This document shows, piece after piece, positions 27,150-40,711 of a stretch of 64,000 nucleotides of DNA (the first letter of the stretch is position 1; every line of letters begins with the position of its first letter). The stretch is from Gaiellales bacterium (GTDB lineage Bacteria > Actinomycetota > Thermoleophilia > Gaiellales > JAICJC01), in contig DASUHM010000043.1 in the NCBI GenBank assembly GCA_036273515.1, positions 56,815-120,814 of the forward strand, given 5' to 3'. The notes beneath the pieces are model-generated. The model was not told the DNA's origin, did no database searches, and worked only from the letters and a program-made list of their open reading frames with translations. Both the position numbers and the translations under genes were made by a program.

Positions 27150-28393
27150 GCGCGCGCATCGTCGACCTGATCGCGCGCAAGCGCGACGGCGGCGAGCTCA
27201 CCGCCGGGGAGCTCGTCCGGATGATCTCGGAGGACACGCCCGAATATCAGCTGGCCGCATTCCTGATGGCGGTCGTGCTGCGCGGGATGAGCCCGCGCGA
27301 GACGGCCGACTTGCTCGAGGCCATGGTCGACTCGGGCGCGCGCCTCGACATGTCCTCGATCGGCCGCCCCGTGGCCGACAAGCACTCGACCGGCGGGGTC
27401 GGCGACAAGACGACGCTCGTCGTCGCGCCGCTCGTCGCCGCATGCGGCGTGCCGGTCGCCAAGCTGTCGGGCCGCGGCCTCGGCCACACCGGCGGGACGC
27501 TCGACAAGCTCGAGTCGATCGCCGGCTTCCGTGTCGACCTGTCGCCGGACGAGCTGATCGAGCAGGTGCGGCAGGTGGGCATCGCCGTGGCCGGCCAGAC
27601 GGCCGACCTCGTCCCCGCCGACCGGCGCATGTACCACCTGCGCGACGTCACGGCGACCGTGCACAGCATCCCCCTGATCGCGACGAGCATCATGTCCAAG
27701 AAGGTCGCATCGGGGGCGTCGCGGCTCGTCCTCGACGTGAAGGTCGGCGTCGGCGCGTTCATGCCCGACCTGGCGTCCGCCCGCGAGCTCTCCGACGCGA
27801 TGATCGAGCTCGGCCGGAGGGCCGGACTGCCGACGACCTGCATGCTGACGCGGATGGACGAACCGCTCGGGTGTGCGGTCGGAAACGCCGTCGAGGTGGC
27901 CGAGGCCGTCGAGACGCTGCGCGGGAACGGGCCGGCAGATCTCGTCGAGCTGTGCGTGTCGGCCGCCGCGATCATGACGGGCGACCGCGCCGCCGTCGAG
28001 GACGCGCTCTGGTCGGGCGCCGGGCTCGAGGCCTACCGGCGCTGGATCACCGCCCAGGGCGGCGACCCGCACGCCCCGCTGCCGCAGGCCGCGACCGTCG
28101 TGCAGGTGCCGTCACCGCGCGACGGCTACGTCCATTCGTGCCATGCGCTGCAGCTGGGCGACGCCGCCATGCGGCTGGGGGCCGGCCGGGCCACCAAGGA
28201 GGACGCCGTCCACCATGCGGTCGGCATCGTGGTCAACGCGAAGGCCGGCCAGCGGGTGTCGCGCGGGCAGCCGCTGGCCACCGTGCACGCCCGCTCGCCG
28301 GCCGACGTCGATGCCGAGGCCGTCGCGGCCTGCTTCGAGCTCGGCGACGAGGGGATCCAGCCGCCGCCGGTGGTGATCGAGGTCAGGGGCTAG
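27146..28393 (+). CDS. Pyrimidine-nucleoside (thymidine) phosphorylase
   Basis: A 415-residue enzyme cleaving thymidine, deoxyuridine or uridine with phosphate. It begins RIVDLIARKRDGGELTAGE and shows KHSTGGVGDKTTL (phosphate-binding loop) and GRGLGHTGGTLDKLESI, the family signature. The C-terminal alpha/beta domain ends with the KAGQRVSRGQPLATVHA lipoyl-like hammerhead. It could be deoA or pdp; length is intermediate. GTG start overlaps deoB, whose product uses the sugar phosphate released. Confidence 0.93.
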   Translation: MSARIVDLIARKRDGGELTAGELVRMISEDTPEYQLAAFLMAVVLRGMSPRETADLLEAMVDSGARLDMSSIGRPVADKHSTGGVGDKTTLVVAPLVAACGVPVAKLSGRGLGHTGGTLDKLESIAGFRVDLSPDELIEQVRQVGIAVAGQTADLVPADRRMYHLRDVTATVHSIPLIATSIMSKKVASGASRLVLDVKVGVGAFMPDLASARELSDAMIELGRRAGLPTTCMLTRMDEPLGCAVGNAVEVAEAVETLRGNGPADLVELCVSAAAIMTGDRAAVEDALWSGAGLEAYRRWITAQGGDPHAPLPQAATVVQVPSPRDGYVHSCHALQLGDAAMRLGAGRATKEDAVHHAVGIVVNAKAGQRVSRGQPLATVHARSPADVDAEAVAACFELGDEGIQPPPVVIEVRG

Positions 28394-28458
28394 AGGAGCA
28401 GCGGGTGCGCGGCGCCGGAGGGGGTCGCACCGCGCACCCGCATGCCCGTCTCGATCGG

Positions 28459-29253
28459 CTAGCCCCCGAACCCGTGGAACGCGCCCAGCTGGTTGGGCAG
28501 GTGCGGGATGAACGGGTGGAACTTGAAGGAGCGCTTCGTGTCGAAGCCCGCCTTCGCGGCCGCGGCCTTGTCGGCGAACGGCAGCAGCGCATCCACCGCC
28601 TGGCCGATGTTCGTCCACTTGAGCGTCCGCTCGTAGCCGTTGTTGTTGGGCGGGTCGACCGACTCGGCCACGCCCTGCGCGCCCGTGATGTGCTCGATCG
28701 GGCCGCCGTCGCGCTTGGCGACGCCCGGGCCGACCACGCGCGCGAGCGTGCGATGGTCGCTCTCGATGCCCATGATCCGGGCCGCGGTGACCCGCAGGTC
28801 GGAGTTCGAGAAGTTGCGCACGCCGACCAGGTAGGCGGCGATGAACGCGTCCTCGAGCGTGACCAGCGTGTTCAGGGTGGTCTGAGCGTGCCGGAACATG
28901 CCGTGCGGATAGAAGAACTCCGTGAACGGCGAGGGCTTGCCGGTGACGGACTTCTCGAGGGCGTAGTGCGACATCTCCTCCTGCCGTGCCGCCTTCAGGT
29001 AGCCCTGGTCGTCGGTCGCGAGGTGCTTGAAGAACGGTGCCCGGTTGATGATGTTCGTGTACGTCGTCACGGCCAGCGCTTCTGCGATCTCGGCCGCGAT
29101 CAGGATGTCGATGTCGCCCTTGGTGACTCCGCCCGACGCGCGTGCGATCGTGGCCCCGAAGAGGCCGCTCCCCAGCGCGAGGCCCGCTCCTGCCGCACCG
29201 GCGGTGCGGATGAGCGATCCACGGTTGAGGGCTCGATCCATCGTCTCGGTCAT
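28459..29253 (-). CDS. Exported ferritin-like domain protein
   Basis: A 264-residue protein with a Tat-like leader (RGSLIRTAGAAGAGLALGSG; the second Arg of the twin-Arg motif is replaced by Gly) and a four-helix ferritin-like domain. Helix motifs AAEIAEALAVTTYTNII, ARQEEMSHYALE, LEDAFIAAYLVGV and GIESDHRTLARVV provide the repeated Glu and ExxH ligands of a di-iron site. Such proteins may store or handle iron, or be desiccation-linked. It is alone on the minus strand between the nucleoside genes and mutM. Confidence 0.8.
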   Translation of the reverse strand: MTETMDRALNRGSLIRTAGAAGAGLALGSGLFGATIARASGGVTKGDIDILIAAEIAEALAVTTYTNIINRAPFFKHLATDDQGYLKAARQEEMSHYALEKSVTGKPSPFTEFFYPHGMFRHAQTTLNTLVTLEDAFIAAYLVGVRNFSNSDLRVTAARIMGIESDHRTLARVVGPGVAKRDGGPIEHITGAQGVAESVDPPNNNGYERTLKWTNIGQAVDALLPFADKAAAAKAGFDTKRSFKFHPFIPHLPNQLGAFHGFGG

Positions 29254-29360
29254 AGCCGTGCTCCCCCTTGTCCAGATGGACGTCGTATGACGCTGCCGGC
29301 GCCATCGGGTATTCGCCTCGGCCCGCGGAGTGGTTCACCGGTTCCCTCTAAGCTTCTCCG

Positions 29361-30200
29361 GTGCCGGAGCTGCCCGAGGTCGAGACCGTCCGCCGCGGGC
29401 TGCAGCCGCGGCTGCGGGACCGCACCGTCGTGCGCGCCGACATCCGCGACGGCCGCCTGACGGCGCCGGTCGATCCGCGCGAGGTGGGCATGGAGCTCGA
29501 CGGCGAGCGCTTCGCCGACATCGGCCGGCGGGGGAAGTACCTGCTGTTCGGCCTCGAGACCGGGCGCACGCTCGTCTCGCACCTGCGGATGACGGGATGG
29601 TTCCACCACCGCCCGCCCGGCGGCGACGATCCGCCCCTGACCCACGTGCGGGCCGTGTTCGATCTGGACGACGGCTCGTCGCTGCTCTACAGCGACCAGC
29701 GCCGCTTCGGCACGATGCGGCTGCTCGAGCCGGGCGAGCTCGAGGAGTATCTGCGGCTGCGGGCCGGCCCCGAGCCGCTCTCCGAGGAGTGGACGCCGAC
29801 CCGCTTCCGGGCCGACCTGCGCGGCCGCAGGGCGCCGATCAAGGCGCTCCTGCTGCACCAGGGCATCGTGGCCGGCGTCGGCAACATCTACGCCGACGAG
29901 GCGCTGTGGGAAGCGCGCGTCCATCCGTTGCGGCCCGGCGGCAGCCTGTCGGCGGCCCAGGTGCGGGCGCTGCAGGCCGCGGTGGTCGCGGCGTTGGAGC
30001 GTGGGATCCAGTATCAGGGCGCCAGCATCCGCGACTATCGTGGCGTCGACGGGGAGCGCGGGGGGATGCAGGAGCGCTTCGCCGTCTACGGCAGGACCGG
30101 CGAGCCGTGCTTTCGCTGCGGGACGCCCATCCAGAAGATCCGCGTCGCTCAGAGGGGGACCCACCTATGCCCACGCTGCACCCGACGGCCCAGCGGGTAG
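29361..30200 (+). CDS. mutM: Formamidopyrimidine-DNA glycosylase
   Basis: A 279-residue bifunctional glycosylase/AP lyase removing 8-oxoguanine. After Met removal the catalytic Pro is the first residue (PELPEVETVRRGL). The H2TH domain includes GIVAGVGNIYADEALW and the C-terminal zinc finger has the four Cys in CFRCGTPIQK and HLCPRC. GTG start. Its 3' end overlaps the ybaK-like gene by 34 bp. Confidence 0.95.
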   Translation: MPELPEVETVRRGLQPRLRDRTVVRADIRDGRLTAPVDPREVGMELDGERFADIGRRGKYLLFGLETGRTLVSHLRMTGWFHHRPPGGDDPPLTHVRAVFDLDDGSSLLYSDQRRFGTMRLLEPGELEEYLRLRAGPEPLSEEWTPTRFRADLRGRRAPIKALLLHQGIVAGVGNIYADEALWEARVHPLRPGGSLSAAQVRALQAAVVAALERGIQYQGASIRDYRGVDGERGGMQERFAVYGRTGEPCFRCGTPIQKIRVAQRGTHLCPRCTRRPSG

Positions 30201-30631
30201 CGGAGCGGCTCGCCGCCGCCGGCCTCGACGTCACCGTCGTCGAGCACGAGGAGTCGAGCCGCACGGCCGAGGAGGCCGCCGCGACGGCCGGTTGCGAGCT
30301 CGGCCAGATCGTGAAGTCGCTCGTGTTCGTGGACGATGCGGGGCCCGTGCTCGTGCTGTGCGCGGGCGACCGCCGGGTCGACGCGGCCGCGCTCGGCCTG
30401 CGCCGGGCCAAGCCGGACGTGGTGCGCGAGGCGACCGGCTTCGCCATCGGCGGCGTGCCGCCGCTCGGGCATCCCGCGCCGATGCGGACGCTGGTGGACG
30501 CGTCCCTGCGGCGATTCGAGACGGTGTGGTGCGCCGCCGGGACGCCGAACGCGGTGTTCGAGGTGCGCACGGACGCCCTGATCGCCGCGCTGCCCGACGC
30601 CGAGGTGCGCGAGGTCGCCGAGCCTGAATAA
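30167..30631 (+). CDS. YbaK/ProX-type aminoacyl-tRNA deacylase
   Basis: A 154-residue editing-domain protein that probably hydrolyses mischarged tRNA. Signatures are CELGQIVKSLVFVDDAGPVL with the catalytic-type Lys and the later GVPPLGHPAPMRTLVDASL. AGAGGGGG lies 8 bp before the ATG, which decides the start inside mutM. The exact specificity (Cys-tRNAPro, Ala-tRNAPro or other) cannot be read. Confidence 0.9.
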   Translation: MPTLHPTAQRVAERLAAAGLDVTVVEHEESSRTAEEAAATAGCELGQIVKSLVFVDDAGPVLVLCAGDRRVDAAALGLRRAKPDVVREATGFAIGGVPPLGHPAPMRTLVDASLRRFETVWCAAGTPNAVFEVRTDALIAALPDAEVREVAEPE

Positions 30632-30633
30632 AC

Positions 30634-30646
30634 GGGGTCAGACCCC
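30634..30646. repeat. GGGGTCAGACCCC palindrome, second copy
   Basis: A perfect 13-bp palindrome three bases after the ybaK-like stop, followed by ATTTCTT. Identical to the core of the hairpin after xerD. It may act as a terminator between convergent genes. Confidence 0.65.
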
Positions 30647-30662
30647 ATTTCTTCATACCGGG

Positions 30663-31166
30663 TTAGCCGCGGTTCAGATCGAGCGTGTACGCCATCAGGT
30701 TCGCGGCCGGCACGAGGCCGTCGAGGTGCGGTGCCCGGACGAACCCGAACCGCATGTAGAGCGCCTGCGCCGCGGTCATCGATGCAGCGGTGTGCAGGAC
30801 GATCCGGCTGCGCCCTTCCGCGCCGGCGCGGGCGATGCACGCAGCGACGAGATTCCTGCCGACGCCGCGCCGGTGCGCGGCCGGCGACACGGCCAGCATG
30901 CGGATCCCGGCATCGCCGTCGCGCTCGAGCTCGGCCAGCGGCCCCTGCCCGGGCACGTACGTGACGCCGCCGAGGATCGTCCCGTCGTCGTCCACCGCCG
31001 CCAGCACGACGGCGTCGTGCGCCCGCGCCGCGACGTCGCGCAGGGTCTGCTCGTAGCTCGGGGAGATGTGGTCGTCGCCGGGCACCGACCGGTACGCCGC
31101 GACGGTCAGGTCGCCGAGCGCGTCGTACTCGGTGGGGCGGGCGGGGCGGACGGTGAGGCCGGTCAT
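30663..31166 (-). CDS. GNAT family N-acetyltransferase
   Basis: A 167-residue acetyltransferase with the N-terminus LTVRPARPTEYDALGDL, central YVPGQGPLAELERDGDAGIR and the acetyl-CoA loop LAVSPAAHRRGVGRNLVAAC, then YMRFGFVRAPHLDG. An extension to 31250 is open but is encoded by the CAATTG repeat region, so 31166 is preferred. Convergent with the ybaK-like gene and divergent from recO. Confidence 0.82.
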   Translation of the reverse strand: MTGLTVRPARPTEYDALGDLTVAAYRSVPGDDHISPSYEQTLRDVAARAHDAVVLAAVDDDGTILGGVTYVPGQGPLAELERDGDAGIRMLAVSPAAHRRGVGRNLVAACIARAGAEGRSRIVLHTAASMTAAQALYMRFGFVRAPHLDGLVPAANLMAYTLDLNRG

Positions 31167-31214
31167 CGGCGGACGGTAGCCGCCTTTCTGCGCGCCGTTC
31201 CCCGCGGGAACCGG

Positions 31215-31248
31215 GCGCCAATTGACAGTCGCCGCGTGTGCCAATTGC
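31215..31248. repeat. CAATTG inverted-repeat element, copy 1
   Basis: GCGCCAATTGAC (31215-31226), 15 bp, then CAATTGC (31242-31248). The same layout occurs inverted at 36511-36544. It lies between a GNAT gene and recO, in a divergent promoter region, and stands out by its AT-rich hexamers in this GC-rich sequence. It could be an operator or a small repeat. Confidence 0.5.
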
Positions 31249-31292
31249 AATCTGGGCAGCCATCCCGCCGCCCCCGCTCATACACTGGCCGC

Positions 31293-32030
31293 ATGGGACG
31301 CACGTACCGCGCGGATGCGATCGTCCTGCGCTCGATGCGGTTCGCCGAGGCGGACCGCGTGCTCCACCTCTACACCGCCGAGCGTGGGCGGGTGAACGCC
31401 ATCGCCAAGGGCGTGCGCAAGACGACGTCGCGCTTCGGCGGGCGGCTCGAGCCGCTCACCCGCGCGGCGCTCATGCTGCACGAGGGCCGCGGCGAGCTGC
31501 ACACCGTCTCGGGCGCCGACATCATCTCGGCGCACGCGGCGGTGCGCGAGCGGCCGCACGCGCTCGGCATCGCCCTGATCGGGGCCGAGGCGGTGCTGAA
31601 GCTGCACCCGGAGCCCGAGCCGCAGCCGCGCGTCTTCGACGGCCTCGTCCGCTTCCTCGAGGTGCTCGACGGGCCGCTGCCCGAGGAGACCGGCAATCCG
31701 GCCGCCGACGCGCTCGCGGTCGGCTTCCAGCTGAAGCTCCTGCTGCTCGCCGGCTACCTGCCGCACCTGCGCTCGTGTGCGTCGTGCGGGCGCGACGGGC
31801 CGCTCGTCGGCTACTCGGCCGCGGCGGGCGGCGCGGTCTGCGAGCTGTGCTCCGGCGGGCCGGAGTGGTTCCGGCTGCGTCCGGGCAGCCTCGAGACGAT
31901 CGAGGCCCTGATCGAGCGGCCGCTTCGGGCCGGCGGGCTCGGGCCGGCGGCGGCCGCAGACGCGGTGCGGGTGGTCGAGGCGACCTACGCCCACCACGGC
32001 GGCTTTCGCATGCGCACGCTGCACGCCTGA
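31293..32030 (+). CDS. recO: DNA repair protein RecO
   Basis: A 245-residue protein that loads RecA with RecR in the RecF pathway. The N-terminal OB fold reads [20 protein letters not shown] and [17 protein letters not shown]; the C-terminal part has a zinc site with Cys in [10 protein letters not shown] and AVCELCSGG. Followed after 44 bp by glyQ, an arrangement (recO-glyQ-glyS) found in many bacteria. Confidence 0.94.
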   Translation: MGRTYRADAIVLRSMRFAEADRVLHLYTAERGRVNAIAKGVRKTTSRFGGRLEPLTRAALMLHEGRGELHTVSGADIISAHAAVRERPHALGIALIGAEAVLKLHPEPEPQPRVFDGLVRFLEVLDGPLPEETGNPAADALAVGFQLKLLLLAGYLPHLRSCASCGRDGPLVGYSAAAGGAVCELCSGGPEWFRLRPGSLETIEALIERPLRAGGLGPAAAADAVRVVEATYAHHGGFRMRTLHA

Positions 32031-32074
32031 CCGGGCCCGGCGGGCCGGCCCCGCCTGATAGCTTGCGGCCCGCG

Positions 32075-32930
<856 letters not shown>

Positions 32931-32938
<8 letters not shown>

Positions 32939-34841
32939 CCTCCTCGTCGAGATCGGCTGCGAGGAGCTGCCGGCGGCCGCCTGCCGCCAGGCCGAGGCCC
33001 AGCTCCCGGGCCTGCTCGAGGAGGCGCTCGCGAAGGCCGGGATCGGCTCGGGCGAGCGCCGCTTCCACGTCGCGCCCCGCCGTCTGGCGGCGATCGCGTT
33101 CGGACTGCCCGCCGAGCGGGCCGCGGAGCGCTCCGAGGTACGCGGGCCGCGGGCCGACGCGCCGGAGCAGGCGCTGGCCGGCTTCGCGCGCAAGCACGGG
33201 CTCGAGCCGGCCGGGCTCGAGCACCGCGACGGCTTCGTCTGGGCGATCTCCGAGGGGAGCGCGACGCCGGTCGCCGACCTCGTCCGCGATCTCGTGCGGC
33301 CGCTGATCGAGGGCATCCAGTTCTCGAAATCGATGCGGTGGGAGGGCGGCCGGTTCTCGCGGCCCATCCGCTGGCTCGTCGTGAAGCTCGACGACGACGC
33401 CCTGCCGCTCGAGCTGGCGGGCGTCACCGGCGGCGGCACCACCTTCGGCCACCGCTACGAGGGCGGCCATGGGCCCGTGGGCGCGGCCGCCACCTACCTC
33501 GAGGACCTGCGCGGGCTGCGGGTGATGGCCGAGGCCTCCGAGCGCCGCGCCGCCATCGTCTCCGGCCTCGACGCCGCCGGGCCGTGGACCGACCCGGCCG
33601 GGAAGCTCGACGAGGTCGTCTACCTGGTCGAGTGGCCGGTGGTGCTCGAGGGCCGCTTCGACGCGGGCTATCTGGAGCTGCCCGAGCGGGTCGTCGTCAC
33701 CGCCATGCAGTCGCACCAGCGCTACTTCCCCCTCCGCCGCGAGGGCGCGGCGCTCGAGCCGCGCTTCGTGTTCGTCGCCAACGGCGGCGACCCCGACGTC
33801 GTCCGGGCGGGGAACGAGGAGGTGCTCGTCGGCCGGCTCGACGACGCCCGGTTCGCCTACCGGCGGGATCTGGAGCGGGGGATCGGCGCGATGGCGGACG
33901 AGCTCGGCCGGGTCAGCTTCCTCGGCGGGGCCGGGTCGCTGGCCGACAAGGTCGAGCGGCTGGGGCCGACCGTCGCCCGGCTGTGCGAGGGCAATGGGCT
34001 CGGGCCGGACGTCGCCGCCGCGGCCGCCCGGGCCGCGACGCTGTGCAAGGCCGACCTCGTGTCGGGGCTCGTGAGCGAGTTCGCCGACCTGGAGGGCTAC
34101 GCCGGGTCGGTCTACGCGCGGGCGGCGGGCGAGGACGAGGCCGTCTGCGCCGCGATCGAGGAGCACCACCGGCCGAGCGAGGCGGGCGGGACGCTGCCCG
34201 CGTCGGAGGCCGGGGCGGTGCTCGCCCTCGCCGACAAGGCCGACACCGTCGCGGTCGCGTTCACGCGCGGCCTCGAGCCGACCGGCAGCCGCGACCCGTA
34301 TGGCCTGCGCCGGGCCGCCGCCGGGATCGTGGCGATCGCGCTCGACCGCGGCTACCGCATCGATCCGGGAGCGCTGGTGGGCGACGACGCGACCGGCTTC
34401 CTGCTCGACCGGCTGGAGCCGATCCTGCTCGAGGAGGGAGTGACGGTCGAGGAGCTGCGGGCGGCCCGCGGTGCGGGCGCCGCCGAGCCGGTCGACGTCG
34501 CCGCGCGGGCGCGGGCGCTGCACGCGTTCGCAGGCCCGGAGCGCGATGGCGTGCGCGACGCCTACAACCGCTGCGTCCGCATCGCCGGCGAGGCCGTCGC
34601 CGGCCCGGTCGACGTGGCGCTCCTCCAGGACGCCGCCGAGCGCGAGCTGGCAGCTGCGATGGCCGAGCCGCCTGCGACGCTCGAGGCGGCCGCAGCGCTC
34701 GTCCCGGCCGTCAACCGCTTCTTCGAGGACGTGCTCGTGATGGCGCCCGACGAGTCGGTGAGGGCGAACCGGCTCACGCTGGTTGCGAACGTCGCCGCCG
34801 CGCTGCGCCGGCTCGCGGACTTCGGCCGGCTACCCGGGTAG
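32931..34841 (+). CDS. glyS: Glycyl-tRNA synthetase beta subunit
   Basis: A 636-residue tRNA-binding subunit. It begins [20 protein letters not shown] and contains [49 protein letters not shown] and the HD-domain region [18 protein letters not shown], all typical. TTG at 32931 inside glyQ is chosen because it gives exactly the family N-terminus. The 3' end overlaps the convergent RidA-like gene by 12 bp. Confidence 0.95.
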
Positions 34842-35240
34842 CGCTGCCACCGCCTCGACCTCGACCAGCTGGTCGGGGTAGCCGAGGACGGCGACGCCGA
34901 GCAGCGTGCTGGGCGCGTCGTGGTCGCCGAAGTTGCGCCGCACGACGTCCCACGCGGCGACGAGGTCCTCCCGCCGCTGCGTCGCCACGTAGACGGTCGA
35001 CTTCACGACGTCGTCGAGGTCGGCGCCGGCCGCCCGAAGCGCCGTGCGCAGGTTGGCCATCACCCGCTCGGCCTGTGCCGCGACGTCGCCCGGCGCCACC
35101 GTCGCGCCCTTCTCGTCGAGCGGGCAGGCGCCTGCGGTGAAGACCAGGCGCGCCCCGGCCGGCGTGAGGGCGGCGTAGGCGTAGGGCGCGGCGTCCGTGA
35201 GGTCGCCCGCACGGACGAGCCTGACCCGATCGCGGTCCAT
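34830..35240 (-). CDS. RidA/YjgF-family protein with altered active-site Arg
   Basis: A 136-residue trimeric-fold protein. RLVFTAGACPLDEKG, VAAQAERVMANLRTALRAAG and DVVKSTVYVATQ are family features. Classical RidA deaminates 2-aminoacrylate-type enamines using an Arg in a VARLP-type motif; here the corresponding segment reads GVAVLGYPDQLVEVEA, so that Arg seems absent. It may belong to a Rid subgroup with another reaction. Convergent with glyS. Confidence 0.82.
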   Translation of the reverse strand: MDRDRVRLVRAGDLTDAAPYAYAALTPAGARLVFTAGACPLDEKGATVAPGDVAAQAERVMANLRTALRAAGADLDDVVKSTVYVATQRREDLVAAWDVVRRNFGDHDAPSTLLGVAVLGYPDQLVEVEAVAALPG

Positions 35241-35289
35241 GCCGCAGTATCCCAGCCCGGCGCGGGGTTCCGGGATAGGATCTGGCGAC

Positions 35290-36132
35290 GTGTCCGACCG
35301 GCTCGAGATCCACATCGTGTCCGACTCCACCGGGGACACGGCTGCGCGGGTCGGGCGGGCCGCCCAGAGCCAGTTCGTCGACACCGAGATCGAGATGATC
35401 CGGCACGCCAGGGTGCAGACCCGCGAGCAGCTGGCGCGGGCGCTCGAGTCGGCCACCAACCGGCGCGCGGCGGTGTTCTACACGCTGGTCGACCCGTCGC
35501 TGCGCGAGGCGATGGTCGAGATCGCCCACGCCGGCCGCCTGGTCGTCCACGACGTGCTCGGCCCGGCGCTGAACGCGATCACGACCGCGTCCGGCCGCGA
35601 GGCGTCCCTCGTCCCCGGCCGCAGCGCGCCACTCGACGCCCAGTACTTCCGCCGCATCGCCGCCATCGAGTTCGCCGTGAAGCACGATGACGGCCGCGGC
35701 GCCGACGACCTGCACCAGGCCGACATCGTGCTGATCGGCGTCTCGCGCACGTCGAAGACGCCGACGTCGATGCACCTCGGATACCTCGGCTATATGGCAG
35801 CGAACGTGCCGATCGTCCGCGGCGTCGACCCGCCGCCGGTGCTGTTCACGGTCGAGTCGTGGAAGCTCGTCGGCCTCACCATCGACGCCGAACAGCTGGC
35901 CGGGATCCGCCGCCGCCGCGTGCGTACGCTGGCCGGCGCCGGCGCCCGCTACGCCGACCTGGCGGAGATCTACGACGAGCTCGAGTTCACGCGCGCGCTG
36001 CACAAGCGGCTCGGGTGCCCGGTGATCGACGTGACCGGGCTCGCCATCGAGGAGACGGCCGCGCGCGTCGCCGAGCTCGTCGACGACCGCCGCCGGGCCG
36101 TGCTCGAGGGCGCACGGGGGACGACGGCGTGA
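35290..36132 (+). CDS. PPDK/PEP synthase regulatory protein (bifunctional kinase/phosphorylase, DUF299)
   Basis: A 280-residue regulator that phosphorylates and dephosphorylates an active-site Thr of pyruvate phosphate dikinase or PEP synthase. The N-terminus LEIHIVSDSTGDTAARVGRA and the nucleotide loop GVSRTSKT (residues 150-157) followed by PTSMHLGYLGYMAANVPIV are diagnostic. PPDK is encoded 1.2 kb downstream on the same strand, so the target is almost certainly PPDK. GTG start 35290. It overlaps a cupin gene by 4 bp. Confidence 0.92.
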   Translation: MSDRLEIHIVSDSTGDTAARVGRAAQSQFVDTEIEMIRHARVQTREQLARALESATNRRAAVFYTLVDPSLREAMVEIAHAGRLVVHDVLGPALNAITTASGREASLVPGRSAPLDAQYFRRIAAIEFAVKHDDGRGADDLHQADIVLIGVSRTSKTPTSMHLGYLGYMAANVPIVRGVDPPPVLFTVESWKLVGLTIDAEQLAGIRRRRVRTLAGAGARYADLAEIYDELEFTRALHKRLGCPVIDVTGLAIEETAARVAELVDDRRRAVLEGARGTTA

Positions 36133-36491
36133 GCGATTACGACATCCACCTCGACGACAAGTTCGGCCATCTCGCGCTGATCGACGTGGGCGCCGAGGCG
36201 GCCGCACACGAGCCGTGGTTCAACCAGACGCTCACGAGCGTGAACGACGCCGTCGTGCGGCTCGGGGTGATCGAGGGCGACTTCCACTGGCACAGCCACG
36301 ACGCCGAGGACGAGTTCTTCCTCGTGCTCGAGGGCGAGCTCGTCATCGAGATCGAGGGCCGCGACACGGTGCGGCTGGGGCCGCGGCAGGGCATCACGGT
36401 GCCGCGCGGTGTCTCCCACAAGACGAGCGCGCCGGTGCGCACAGTGATCCTGATGGTCGAGCCGTCCGGCGTCGTGCCGACCGGCGACTGA
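36129..36491 (+). CDS. Small cupin protein
   Basis: A 120-residue single-domain cupin. The motif HWHSHDAEDEFFLVLEGEL supplies metal ligands and VPRGVSHKTSAPVRTVILMV the second part. Similar to small cupins of unknown function in actinobacteria and proteobacteria. GTG start overlaps the stop of the PPDK regulator, so it is cotranscribed and may share the PEP-pyruvate control context. No substrate can be given. Confidence 0.85.
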   Translation: MSDYDIHLDDKFGHLALIDVGAEAAAHEPWFNQTLTSVNDAVVRLGVIEGDFHWHSHDAEDEFFLVLEGELVIEIEGRDTVRLGPRQGITVPRGVSHKTSAPVRTVILMVEPSGVVPTGD

Positions 36492-36510
36492 CCCTCCCGC
36501 GCCCGACACC

Positions 36511-36533
36511 GCAATTGACACTCGACGTGAACG

Positions 36534-36544
<11 letters not shown>
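36511..36544. repeat. CAATTG inverted-repeat element, copy 2 (inverted)
   Basis: GCAATTG (36511-36517), 15 bp, GTCAATTGGCGC (36533-36544): the exact reverse layout of the element at 31215-31248. Its right arm provides the stop codon (36534-36536) and last codons of the acetyltransferase gene on the minus strand. Confidence 0.5.
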
Positions 36545-39937
<3,393 letters not shown>

Positions 39938-39941
<4 letters not shown>

Positions 39942-40702
39942 GGATCGACGTCGCCTTCACGCCGGGCGAGCCGCCCGACGCGGCCGTGGCCATCGTCATC
40001 GACGTCCTGCGGGCGACGACGACGATCACTCACGCCCTGGGGCAGGGCTACGAGCGCGTGCTCGCCTGCGCCGGGCTCGACCGCGCCCGCGAGCTGCGCA
40101 CGCGGCTCGGCGACGGCACCATGCTGGCCGGCGAGCGCGGCTGCGTGCGGCCGGAGGGCTTCGACTTCGGCAACTCGCCGCGCGAGTTCGGCGAGGGCGA
40201 TCCGAGCGGCTCGACGCTCGTCCTGACGACGACGAACGGCACCCGCGCGATCGTGGCCGCGGCGGCGCACGCCGGCACGGTGCTCGTCGGCAGCCTGGCC
40301 AACCTGACCGCCTGCGCCGCCACCGCGGCTCGCACGGCCCGCCAGGAGAAGGGCGACGTGCTCGTGCAGTGCGCGGGCGTGCTGGGCCAGTTCGCCATCG
40401 ACGACGCCTACACCGCCGGCCGGTTCGTCTCCGAGCTGCGGGTCTGGCTGGCCGAGTGGGAGCCGACCGATGCGGCCCAGGCGGCCGAGGCGATCGCCGC
40501 CGCCTTCTCGTCGGCAGCAGAGGGCCTCGGCGCGTCGCAGAGCGCCCGCAACCTGCGTGCCGCCGACCTCGCCGACGACGTCCGCTACTGCGCCCGTGAG
40601 GGCGTCCTGGACATCGTGCCGACGGTCGGCGACGTCGACGGCGACGTCGCGCTGATTTCGGTGGCGCCACTGGTCACGAAGTCCGTTGACCCCAACGCGT
40701 AG
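39938..40702 (+). CDS. ComB-family 2-phosphosulfolactate phosphatase homologue
   Basis: A 254-residue protein of the ComB family, which removes phosphate from 2-phosphosulfolactate in coenzyme M or sulfolactate synthesis. Hallmarks are AIVIDVLRATTTITHAL, GERGCVRPEGFDFGNSPREF, VLTTTNGTRAI and CAGVLGQFAIDDAYTAG. No ComA is adjacent, but a second ComB with ComA is at 50.6-52.2 kb. Many bacteria have a lone ComB-like protein of uncertain substrate. The ATG overlaps the ppdK stop, which suggests a PEP-derived phosphate ester as substrate; this is inference. Confidence 0.85.
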
Positions 40703-40711
40703 AGTGTCCCC

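Noticed and set aside
31167..31250. Longer N-terminus of the GNAT protein at 30663
   Set aside because: The extra residues are encoded by the CAATTG repeat and do not resemble the acetyltransferase family.
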